Of a stretch of 64,000 bases of DNA, positions 1 through 9,735 are shown piece by piece (the first letter of the stretch is position 1; each line of letters starts with the position of its first letter). The notes beneath the pieces are model-generated. The model saw nothing but the letters and a program-made list of their open reading frames with translations. It did not search any database and was not told the origin of the DNA. The translations under genes and the position numbers were made by a program. Source of the stretch: Chondrosia reniformis (lineage: Eukaryota; Porifera; Demospongiae; Chondrillida; Chondrillidae); the NCBI GenBank assembly GCA_947172415.1, contig OX359193.1:1312501-1376500 (forward strand), read 5' to 3'.

Positions 1-360
1 CACGCTCGTTAACTCAAACCCAGACAATGGAACGGTCAATGTACAGCCTCGTTCACAAACAACTTACTTGGTCACATTAAGTAATCCACGCTGTGAATTT
101 GAGAAATCAAACCATATTTCCAGTAGTTTCTCGGCTCCCTCAAAGAACCCGCAGTCCTTCACTGAAAGTCGTCCTTTTTGGTTACTAAATGGTTCCATTT
201 CTAAGGGAAACTGCTAGCAATCCGAGGGAGACTTCATAAAGATAGAATGAAGACACCCTTACTCTAGTGGGGGTGGGACACATTGATGGGCAGTAAAAAA
301 TGGCGGATAGAGTAAGACAATGAGATTCATTGATTGAGGTTGCAGCGTCGACTGTTTAAA
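1..360. other. 5' flank of SIRT1, no gene seen
   Basis: No exon or repeat was recognised here. The stretch presumably carries the promoter and 5' UTR of the SIRT1 gene that begins at 361; no clear TATA box or other promoter element was seen. It could also contain the end of a gene lying to the left of the window, but nothing supports that. Confidence 0.4.
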
Positions 361-3300
361 ATGGCTTCTAAAGGCCATGGATCAGGTACAGGCGATGTTC
401 GGGAGCCTACGATTGGAGATGGGAATACGGATACGGAGATGCCTGAATTAGACCAAGAAGACGGTCGAGACGGACAAGTCTTAAATGGTAGGATTTACCA
501 CATTTTTGTTAAAAATGTTTTTCAACAAAAACACTTGAGATATCTGTTATTTCATACGATTCGCGTCATATCAGGATCGGAGGAAGGTTCAGTCGATTCA
601 CTAAGAGGTCTCTTCTGTGTTTCCGGTGATCCTACTGATGGCGTATCTATGGAGGATGCGGTCGATCCGAGACAAGTGCTTGAATACCTGATCCCAGGGA
701 TTCATTTGGTATGTTTCGAGTCTCATATCAGTAGATGAATTGTTGTCAGTATTACGTACCTCTGTACTTGGGTTGTTGGCAGAGGAAGATATAGTAAATG
801 TACACTTCCTTAATGGCTGCTCATTAATCCATTACAAGGAAGCCCTTAATTGCCAAGATAATTTTTAGTATCTCTGTTGGCAACAAAAACTTAACTCTCT
901 CCCTCCCTTTCCCTCTCTCCCTCTCTCCTACTCCGTCTCTCCCTCTCCCTCTCTCCTACTCCCTCTCTCCTACTCTCCCTTTCCCTCTCCCTCTCTCTTT
1001 CCATCTGATATATAGCCTCCAGATGTTTCTGATGATGTAATGTGGCGTTTGGTAATGCAATGCTGGAATGAACCTCCAAAGAGGGAAAAGCTTCAAAATG
1101 TCAACACCCTCGAAGATGTTCTGGAGCTGCTTCAGAAGTCAAAGAAGATACTTGTAGTAACTGGAGCTGGGGTAGGTTGGTCTGTAGTGTATGTCACTAA
1201 CAGTGTTTCTTTCATTTAGCAAGGGGGGGACAAAATGATGATAATAGAAATGAAGGGGGGCAAACATATTTAGTGCACTAATGTTCATTCTAGCATATAT
1301 ATAGCATATACGTACGTAACATTTGTCATTTGCCTCCTCTGCCCCCCCTGAAACCTTGACTAAATAATTATATATTGTGTGTGTATATATGTAAGTGTAT
1401 GTCAATATATACATGCATACGTATATGCCTTGAAATATCTGCAATATTGTTTTACTGTAGATTTCTGTATCTTGTGGCATTCCAGATTTCAGATCACGAA
1501 ATGGAATCTATGCACGATTATCACAAGATTTTCCTGAGCTCCCAGAACCTCAATCAATGTTTGACATTCACTTTTTCAAGATTGACCCTCGACCGTTCTT
1601 TAAGTTTGCAAAGGTAAGCTATGTAGATCGCTAGAGAGAGCAATACGAATGTACAGTCAGTGATTATTACCTTAGTTAGTATTTAGTTATTAATGTTATT
1701 ATTAATATAATTGATACCACCCATCCCTACATACAGCCATATCTAGTCTTGCCATGAGTAATCCCCAAATGTGTGTTATATGCAGTATAAACATTAAAAT
1801 GATTACCCTTCCTAGGCAAGTAGAGTCTTTAGTCACCATGAATCCTTGGCATGGAAAGTGTGAATGTGATTCAGTATTCCCTCGCTCATGTTAAATCAAT
1901 AAAGCTACGTATTTGTGTCTGCAATAGAATTAGAATTCCTTCTAACTGCATTGTCAAACTTACGTATCTTTGAGATGGTACATATATATATCTTCTAAAC
2001 TGCCCAGAGTCATAACAATTGACCACAAAAATAAATGCAAACAGTGTCTGTAGATGCTCTAAATTATCAGAAGATATATCATCTCAAAAGATTGTTGGTT
2101 CATTTAAAGTGTTCTTACAAGATACGTAATAAATGATTTCTCTACTCCAGGAAATCTTCCCAGGACAGTATGAGCCCTCGCCTTCACACAGGTTCATACT
2201 GTCCCTAGAGAAAAGGGGCAAATTGCTGAGGAACTACACTCAGAACATCGATACATTAGAGCGTGTTGCTGGCATCACACGAGTGTTACAATGTCATGGT
2301 AAGGCACTGTAGCCACTGTATTGACCCAGTATATTGAAGCATGTTTATGACCTCCCACCCCCCACCCCTGGGGCTTTTTGCATCCAGGTTCCTTTGAAAC
2401 TGCCTCATGCACCAATTGTCATTACAAGGTCCCTGGAATGGAGCTGAAGGAACAGATATTCAATGAGGTACGTATGTCAGGTGCACCTATGCGAGATCTG
2501 TAATGCTTTCCTTTAGAAACTATCACAAAAGAGGGACAAAATATGTACAATATGTAGTAAGATTTTAAGATGGCCTACGTACGTAGTTTAGTATGCTTGC
2601 TTGCTATAAGAATTAGGCAAGTTGACTTTCTCTCAAGGGGAGGATATTTTTAAGAGGAGCACCCCCTCTCCCCAAAAGAATTCAGTAGTACATATGTATG
2701 TAGGTATGTATAGGTGTCTGTATAGCTGCATACAGAGTGTGGGATGGTGCACTCAAGCAGTGGTTATATAACATTTTGCACATACGTAATTATATAGGAG
2801 GTTCCCCAGTGCTCCAAATGTCAGGCCAAATCAAGCAGGAAGCCTTCTTCAAATGGCGACTCAGAAGATGAAGATGACTTTGCAGTCATGAAACCAGATA
2901 TTGTGTTTTTTGGAGAAAGCCTCCCGCAGCAGTTTCACGATCAGTTGAAGTCGGACTTGGAAGAGGTACATAGTTAACATACTCTGTTCTGTATCTTTTG
3001 AAAGAATCATCTTTTGACTTTTAGAGCGTCTAAAGATGCAGTTTTGTTTGTAAGCATGTTACTTAAAGGTGTATAATCGGTTGTATATACGTATCTTTAT
3101 ATACCCGGCTTGCTTAAGAAAACAGATTAATGAAAATGTTATGTGTGCATTGTTTATGTACAGTGTTTGCTGTGAAGTCAGTCTCATTACCACTTTCTGT
3201 AATGTTTATGTACAATGTTTGCTGTGAAGTCAGTCTCATTACAACTTCCTGTAATGTTTAGGCCGACTTGTTGATCTGCATGGGATCATCACTGAAAGTT

Positions 3301-5052
3301 AAACCAGTAGGATCAGTCCCTAGTGAGTTACAGTTGCTATGGTTACACACGATTGTGTAATTGTTTATATTTGAACAAGCTACCTTTTTTCATATGGCGC
3401 TAGTACTGTTGCCAGATAATGAACCAATCAATTAAGTGGATTAATAAACCTGTTTAACTAAGATTTGTCTTCCACATTACTATGCATCTCAATTAATTGA
3501 ATTACGTATATTTAGTTGGTTTTTGTTTATATACGTACATAATACATTACTATACAATACTTGTAATATATATATATATTGTATACACATACTGGAATAT
3601 ATTATGCCAAACCAGTCAGTGACCAAGGTCTCATCTCGGCTGGGGGACCAAGGTCTCATCTTGGCTGGAGGACCAAGGTCTCATCTCGGCTAAGGGACCA
3701 AGGTCTCATCTTGGCTGGGGGACCAAAGTCCTATATGAGCATGGCAAATAATAATCGCCTCCCAGTCATCCAAAATTGTATAAGTGCGTACGTATGCACT
3801 ATATTGTGTATGCAATATTTATTGATGTGACTCATTGAGTAAACGTTTTCCCCTTGATTTCTAATTTTTGAATAGATTTGATAGACAGCGAAATTCCACA
3901 AATTATTATTAACAAAGAGTGTCTTCCACATTTGAATTTTGATGTCGAGCTCCTGGGAAACTGTGATGATATTGTGGCAGAGTTGTGCCAGAGATTGGGT
4001 TGGTTGGATGACATAACCCCATTACCAGCCTCTCAGGCACCTTCAGGAAATGGAGGTAATTCATGCATGATCAGTAGTCATTCTTATAAAGACACTAAAG
4101 TGTATACCAGATACATACGTATGTACGTACATGAAAAATCTAATACACCATTTTCCTACATGCTATGCCTACTCTGTAAAAAGCCTATAGGGGAACTAAA
4201 CTTGGAGAGAGCTTCTGATGAAGATACAGGAGTCTTTTCTTTCTTCTTCTGCTCCACTGGGCCAGACGGCTGTTTCTGGGAATTCCACCCTTCATCAGTG
4301 ACCCTGGGAATCTTTGTCTTTTTCTTGATCTTTTGTGAATCCTTGGCATGTATGCATGGAAATACGTACATTAAGACAATAGGAAGGTAGTGTATTTTGT
4401 ATACTGATTTCTTATCTGGTAAAAAATTATTTTCTTCATTAATATTACCATTTTAGGATTACGTACTCGTGGTTCAAACTTTACACTCTGCCCCCTCACT
4501 CTGTTAATGGCTAATAGCTGTGTACACCAAGATAAACCCTATTTTCATTTTTAAAATTCATAACAATGAACATAGTGATTCTTGTTTTGTTTCTGAAGTC
4601 TTCTTTGTTATTTTGATATACGTATGTATTGCTCCTAATTATTATCAAACCTACGTATGTATATTTATTTATTTCTTAGAATAATATGTTGTTGCTCTTT
4701 CTGTCCTTCCTTCATTGTAGAGTTTACATTTGTACCTCCAAATCGTTACATTTTCAATGGGGCAGAGATCTCAGGGGAACCCCCTGCATCCACCATCTCA
4801 GAAGTTGGAACTGAACAAGACCAGGAGGAGAGATGCGCCATGCTCAGTGAAGGAACTCAGTCAAGATGTTCCAGTATAGCAAGCTTTGTACTGGGCAATC
4901 AGGACAGCGCAGATGACAAGCTGGATCAGGATGTCATGATGCCCAGGTGTGCTGATTTCAAGAAACCGGAGAAGAGAGTGATGAACATGGAATTATCTGA
5001 AAGTGATAGTCCAAAGCGACAAAAACCATTATTAGAGGAAGATGAACAATAA
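361..5052 (+). CDS. SIRT1: NAD-dependent protein deacetylase, SIRT1-type sirtuin (9 exons, 541 aa)
   Basis: Class I sirtuin that removes acetyl groups from lysines of histones and transcription factors using NAD+, expected in the nucleus. Exons read as 361-708, 1016-1171, 1461-1613, 2151-2298, 2388-2467, 2798-2965, 3262-3322, 3876-4055, 4721-5052; all junctions are GT-AG and in frame. Visible hallmarks are the NAD-binding GAGISVSCGIPDFRSR at about 166-181, QNID at 250-253, catalytic His268 in QCHG, zinc cysteines 276, 279, 300 and 303, and GSS...VKP in exon 7. The exon-8 segment (IPQIIINKECLPHLNFDVELL) closely follows animal SIRT1 rather than SIRT2/3. The ATG at 361 is chosen over an upstream in-frame TTG. 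The protein is shorter than vertebrate SIRT1, mostly at the two ends; the C-terminus has a basic SPKRQKP stretch that may be a nuclear signal. Intron 1 ends in a CT-rich array, intron 6 in a 52-bp duplication, and intron 8 carries a family A repeat. Confidence 0.95.
897..1003. repeat. CT-rich tandem tract before SIRT1 exon 2
   Basis: About 105 bp of imperfect CTCCCT/CTCTCC repeats. It ends 12 bp before the AG that precedes exon 2, so it acts as an extended polypyrimidine tract for that 3' splice site. Confidence 0.85.
2992..3050. repeat. half-copy of hairpin MITE (family B)
   Basis: Sequence beginning ATCTTTTGAAAGAATCATC and continuing through TTTTAGAGCGTCTAAAGATG matches one arm of the inverted-repeat element at 51769-51925. 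Only one arm is present here, in SIRT1 intron 6. Confidence 0.65.
3151..3261. repeat. 52-bp tandem duplication ending at a splice acceptor
   Basis: Two copies of a 52-bp unit (3151 and 3203) and a third start at 3255 whose TGTTTAG is the 3' splice site of SIRT1 exon 7. The duplicated block therefore abuts the functional acceptor. Confidence 0.8.
3622..3729. repeat. 25-bp minisatellite in SIRT1 intron 7
   Basis: Four and a bit copies of a 25-bp unit beginning ACCAAGGTCTCATCTCGGCT. The flanking text (CCAGTCAGTGACC on the left, CGCCTCCCAGTCATCC on the right) resembles dispersed copies near 14727-14790 and 52905-52990, so the array seems to have grown inside an older dispersed repeat. Confidence 0.8.
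4131..4341 (+). repeat. dispersed repeat family A, copy 1
   Basis: About 210 bp, the fullest copy of a repeat with the landmarks AAAATCTAATACACCATTTT, CTACATGCTATGCCTACTCT, a CTTCTTCTGCTCCA pyrimidine block and GGGAATTCCACCCTTCATC. Six further sizeable copies occur in introns of POLR3A, the GRK gene and EIF3C on both orientations. No long terminal inverted repeats or Pol III boxes are evident. Confidence 0.8.
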
Positions 5053-5630
5053 TGTCTTTATATATTCATATGGACTAAGATACATATACACCAGCAGCAG
5101 TATTTTAATTGTATCTATTGTAACTGCAATTGCATAATTTACATATATACCTACTACATGATATAGCACTATGATATAATTATATATGATGAACATATAT
5201 ATTCAATTATGTATCGTGTTTTGATAGCTATATATATTAGTTGTTGGTCCACATAATATGACTAATATTGAAAAGCCCTATTTATTAGACTTGTATGTAT
5301 AATATCATGCAAAATAACAATAACCATAATATATTTATACAAAATGAAAGTACATTCTGTAAATATGTATACCACAAAAATGATGATATACCTACAAAGT
5401 TACACTTAACATGAAACACATACCAGATTAACCAAGGCCTGAAAAAATAGCTACAAAAGTAGACTCAAAAATAAAGTTACAGTATTAAGTACACATTTAT
5501 AGTCTTATTATTATTATAGTCCATTACAACATTATGACCATGGTAAGTGTTTAACAAACAGTATATAGCTTTAAAAACCCATACTGAAGATGCTTTGAGC
5601 ATTAAACAGGTTTGTTTCACAAGAACCATA
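5053..5630. other. convergent intergenic region between SIRT1 and the HTH-array gene
   Basis: AT-rich stretch with no coding signal, bounded by the stop codons of two convergent genes. A + strand AATAAA at 5470-5475 could serve SIRT1 and a TTTATT at 5281-5286 (AATAAA on the minus strand) could serve the HTH gene. If both are used, the 3' UTRs overlap by about 190 bp. Confidence 0.5.
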
Positions 5631-8600
5631 TTACCTAGGATGAACTAGTTTGCTCGCTGCCAGCTCTCGGATATCCACTGGTGCGAACAGCTCTGATGGA
5701 GAGGATACAACTTCAGAATTGGTACTTTCAGTGTTACCATGGTGATGGTGATTCTTGGTTGACTGAACCCCGGTCAAGTCAGGTAGTCTTTCCATTCTTG
5801 TTCTGTCTTCACCTTCACAAAGATGATTTGATCCTGAATAACCAGAGAGATTAACTACAGTTAAAGTAAAGTCAGTGCACACATACATACATGAATATGG
5901 GAGGTACGTATATACGTATTTGAGCATCAGCAACACTCTTAGAAATTTGGACATGCATATGTGTCTTAGCATACTATAAAGAAATGGCCTTATATACTGA
6001 ACACATGCAGCCTCACCGAAAGCTTGGTCTTGTCCATTGGAGAGGGAAGGTAGAGTAAAGGGACTCTTTAAAAATACTTCCATATCAGATGAGGTTATGT
6101 TAGGAACACCAAGCTGTTTTCCCCACTGGTTTAGTGTAGCATGAGGTACTCCAAATCTCTCCGAGGCTACTTTCAGGGAATGAATGTGGGCATACTTTAG
6201 TATCTCCAGTTTCTCCTCGTCCCTCCATCGCAGCTGCAAAGAGCTGGAGTTCTGAGCAGTTGGCATGCTGTAATTGAGCCCACACTCGTCGTGCATCATA
6301 GACTCAAGTGGCCGGCTCATAGCCATTTGAGCACCTTCAGCGGCAGATGTGGTAGATGAAGAGGACGACGCTGGATGGCACGCTCCCAGCATTATAAAGT
6401 CAAAGGGAGGACTGTTACCAACATCAGCAAGACCAAACGGTCTCTCTTTCTCATCACTACTATTTGAAGCACTAGTGAAGAAAGAGCAAAAATTCTCTTC
6501 TGTGTTAACACCAGGTAACTCCTGACCCTGAATCATTCTCCTCCAATTTTGGATTGTTTTGGTGCTTATGTTGTATTTTTTGCTTGCTTCTTTGGCGGAA
6601 TACTTCTCTGCATGTTCAATAATCTCCTTCTTCTGTTCCAGGGTGTAACGCGGACTGTTAAGCTTCAATTCATTCCTCCACCTCCAAACTGTGGGTGCCG
6701 CTACCTTGTACTTTAAAGCTGCTTTCTGGAGGGTTGTGCGATTAGCATACAAGACAACTTCCTCCTTTTCTGCCTTTGTGAAATCCCTGGCTGCCTTGCT
6801 GTTCACAATTGTTTGAGAGGGACTGGGGGGACTAGCCAGTGAGAGAAGCACATCAGAAGGAGATCTGTTCCTTGAATTTTCATCAGCAAATACACACTCA
6901 TCAGAAACTTCAGCATCTAAGCAGTCTTGTGAGGGTCTCTTGGCTTTAGAGTCAGTGAAATGATGATTGTACATGGAGCCACTTGAGCTGTCCCTTTCGG
7001 ATGCCAACCTCTTTGTGGGTGCTGGCGGAGACTTTAGTTCTTCAGGGATAATGTCTAGTGAAGGTTTTGGGTCAAGCTGAAGACGATAGGTCAAGAGGAA
7101 TTTAAACAGCCAATCTAGTGAGATTGAAAAATTTGGATAATGTTTACTTTTAAGATCATAAATAAGCTGATAGACTTGATTGATGGATACCTTGCCTGCA
7201 GTAGCCACCTGCTGCTGTATCCAATGAACTAGATACCTCTCTGCTTTCAGAGGGAGCTCAAGATGGTCGTGCTTCACTTGATCCATCAGGACACAGGGAT
7301 CCTTCTCCTTGTCCTCTGAACTGAATCCTAACTTGTGCCTCTCCAGAAACTTTGTCAGCCATTGTGGGGTAGCCGTGAACATGGAATTCTCTGTCTCACT
7401 AAACACCTTTTCAGCATATTCCAGGATTTCCCCCGCTGAAGGGGTGTGGCCCAGTTCTTGCTGTCTCCTAGATACCCACATTGCTATTTCCCTATCCTTC
7501 TCCAAAGAGTAATGTAACTCACTGTTATTGAGGGACTGGTCTGTTTCAAGCACGCGAGCTTCACCCTCATACCCATCTACCATCTTTACCCAGCCACTGA
7601 GGGTTGAGACGGCCATGCCAAGAATTCTACTGCAATGCTGCAGGCTTATGTTATGTTTTTTCAGCATATTTACAACTTTGTACTTTTCCTTCAATGTATG
7701 CCGCAGCTTTGCTCTGTTCCAGGATGGATTTCCAGGGCCTTGTGAATTCTGAACCAATTCCTGCTTTGCATAGTTTTTTGGCAAAGGGTTTAACGAAATG
7801 GCAGTGACTGTTTTATTCACGGATAGATCAATGTTGTGACGTAGCAGAAATGGAGTCACCCAACCTACAGAAGCAGTAAAATTGGGGTTTTCAGGACAAA
7901 CAAGTTTCTTGGCATGTTCTCGGAGCATTGAGAATGTGACCTTTTCACCTGACTGTTGCTTTGACTTCACCCACTCTGCAATAATCCTGTCAGTCTCTCG
8001 AGGGTACGTTAGGGGCCGGCAGCTAGTAGACAGGCGATGCTCATCCACCCCTAGTGACAGGGAGCAGGAAGCAATGGTGGCTGGTGGAGTGGAGGACCAG
8101 TTTTGAACTGAATTCCGAGCAGCCATGGAAACACTGCTGGGAGCTACTGGCTTGTGGTGAATGAAGTCCTGAGGTAGACTCTCAGAGGAGAACAGAGGTC
8201 CTGACTGAGAAACAAGAGGGGAATTTTGTGGGAGAAGAAGGGATGAACTGACCATGCTAGAAGGATCATTAGCTGGTAGTGGAGGATACTGTGAGCTGGC
8301 ACCATGATCAGCACCCTTCTCGTTTATTTGAGGGCTGGGGTCATATTCTCCTGAGTATCTTCTCAGGAGAGCATACGCACTCATGGCGTGATCACCCGTT
8401 TGAGATGCAAGGCTACCACTGCCTGTTAAACTAGCTTCAGAAGACAACAGTGGTTTCGCTGGGGCTGGCTGCTGGAGGCTGAGGGAGAGCCTGTGACGCA
8501 GAAGAAAATTCTGAGCCCAGCTTGCAGATGCAGTGAAAGTGGGATTTTCCCTCTGAATAACCGTTCTAGCATAGTTTCTCAGAGAAGAATTTGTAACAGT

Positions 8601-9026
8601 GGTTCCTTTCCGCTGCTGATCACGGACAAAATCTGCGATACGCAAATCTGTTTCAGGAGAATATGACAGCGGCCTACCCTTGTAGTCAATCACATGGGCA
8701 CTCTCCTCACCATCAGTTTTGATTTTGTATCTTGGGATACTCTGAAGCGCAATTCCATGCCTAGATAGGAAGCGATGCGCCCAACCGGAAGATGCATTAA
8801 ATTTGGGGTTCTCTTTGCAAATGAGATCCTTGGCATGAGTGCAGACGTACTGAACGGTCACCTTTTCGTTCTTTGTGAGCTTATCCCGAATGTGATCAGC
8901 TATGAGATTGTCGGTCTCAGGAGAATAAGAAATCTTTCTTCCCTGACCTGGGTTGTTGAAACGACCTTGAGATCCGGAGCGCCTCCTTTTAGATGGCTGA
9001 GGACTGTCACCAGAAGTGTTCTCCAT
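5631..9026 (-). CDS. protein with nine helix-turn-helix units (five CENP-B-type, four psq/HTH-type), no transposase domain (2 exons, 1070 aa)
   Basis: A probable nuclear DNA-binding protein. Exon 1 is 9026-6017 and exon 2 is 5833-5631. The 183-bp intron between them is a multiple of three without stops, so the uninterrupted reading of 1131 aa would include intronic residues; the GTGAGG...TTCAG borders and hydrophobic nonsense inside argue for splicing. Five CENP-B/Tc5-type units (pattern Y..ETD..IA...R......T......A......NP.F.AS..W...FL.RH) lie near residues 32-95, 118-182, 337-402, 503-568 and 589-651. Four shorter psq-like HTH units (YT...K.EI...A....K.A...Y......T...W) lie near 441-483, 745-788, 792-834 and 932-974. 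Serine/proline-rich linkers and a basic N-terminus (PSKRRR) fit a nuclear protein. No DDE catalytic domain is visible, which suggests descent from pogo/Tc5-like transposases followed by unit duplication. Specific function unknown. Confidence 0.85.
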   Translation of the reverse strand: MENTSGDSPQPSKRRRSGSQGRFNNPGQGRKISYSPETDNLIADHIRDKLTKNEKVTVQYVCTHAKDLICKENPKFNASSGWAHRFLSRHGIALQSIPRYKIKTDGEESAHVIDYKGRPLSYSPETDLRIADFVRDQQRKGTTVTNSSLRNYARTVIQRENPTFTASASWAQNFLLRHRLSLSLQQPAPAKPLLSSEASLTGSGSLASQTGDHAMSAYALLRRYSGEYDPSPQINEKGADHGASSQYPPLPANDPSSMVSSSLLLPQNSPLVSQSGPLFSSESLPQDFIHHKPVAPSSVSMAARNSVQNWSSTPPATIASCSLSLGVDEHRLSTSCRPLTYPRETDRIIAEWVKSKQQSGEKVTFSMLREHAKKLVCPENPNFTASVGWVTPFLLRHNIDLSVNKTVTAISLNPLPKNYAKQELVQNSQGPGNPSWNRAKLRHTLKEKYKVVNMLKKHNISLQHCSRILGMAVSTLSGWVKMVDGYEGEARVLETDQSLNNSELHYSLEKDREIAMWVSRRQQELGHTPSAGEILEYAEKVFSETENSMFTATPQWLTKFLERHKLGFSSEDKEKDPCVLMDQVKHDHLELPLKAERYLVHWIQQQVATAGKVSINQVYQLIYDLKSKHYPNFSISLDWLFKFLLTYRLQLDPKPSLDIIPEELKSPPAPTKRLASERDSSSGSMYNHHFTDSKAKRPSQDCLDAEVSDECVFADENSRNRSPSDVLLSLASPPSPSQTIVNSKAARDFTKAEKEEVVLYANRTTLQKAALKYKVAAPTVWRWRNELKLNSPRYTLEQKKEIIEHAEKYSAKEASKKYNISTKTIQNWRRMIQGQELPGVNTEENFCSFFTSASNSSDEKERPFGLADVGNSPPFDFIMLGACHPASSSSSTTSAAEGAQMAMSRPLESMMHDECGLNYSMPTAQNSSSLQLRWRDEEKLEILKYAHIHSLKVASERFGVPHATLNQWGKQLGVPNITSSDMEVFLKSPFTLPSLSNGQDQAFGEAACVQYIRPFLYSMLRHICMSKFLRVLLMLKYVYTYLPYSCMYVCTDFTLTVVNLSGYSGSNHLCEGEDRTRMERLPDLTGVQSTKNHHHHGNTESTNSEVVSSPSELFAPVDIRELAASKLVHPR

Positions 9027-9232
9027 TACAATGCACAGTCACTCTCATTCTAGTTTACCTACAATCATAAATGATAGTTGCTATGACTGAGCACAGAGGC
9101 TTGGGTGAGTAGGTAAAGGAAGTGCCTACATGCGACCTATTTACCTCTCCCCTCCCTTCAACTTCTCAGGTAGTTTTAGCAATTGTCTGTTTTATTCATT
9201 ACATGACAGCTCCGCCTCCTTCATTATACGTA

Positions 9233-9735
9233 TACAGTGAAACCTCTCAATAACGGACAAGTTGGTGCAAAGGGACTTGTCCACTATTTGGAGTTGTCCT
9301 TTACTGGGAGGTTTTCATAATAAAAGCTTTATATCTGTATACAATGCTATCTGAAACGGGTTCAGCCGTACGTACGTTACTTCGTTAGTACATTCAAGAT
9401 TAGTCGATAGGACGCTTTTACTTCGTTAACAGCTCCATCAATACTCGGTGAGAGGCGTCCCTCGTTACGTACGGATATCGTTCAGTGTTTTTCTGACTGC
9501 AACCGTAGCTAGATAAGGCCTTCTTTGTCCGTTAAAAGAGTTTTTTTTTGTATTACAAAAGTCCTTGGGTTCGGGCAGAGTGTCCGTTATCAAGAATTCG
9601 GAGGTTGTCCGCTATTCGGGAGTTGCTAATGTAACTTACTAATCGTATACAAAAATAAGTTGGTACATTGCATGCTGTCCGTTATACGGAGACTGTCCGC
9701 TATTGGGAGTGTCCGTTAATAGAGGATTTACTGTA
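9233..9735. mobile_element. pogo/Tigger-like MITE with terminal inverted repeats
   Basis: 503-bp element with about 26-bp imperfect terminal inverted repeats, starting TACAGTGAAACCTCTC and ending GAGGATTTACTGTA, flanked by TA dinucleotides. The interior repeats TGTCCGTTAT/TGTCCGCTATT motifs related to the ends. No transposase reading frame is seen, so it is non-autonomous. A TA target and CAGT termini fit the Tc1/mariner-pogo superfamily. Confidence 0.8.
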
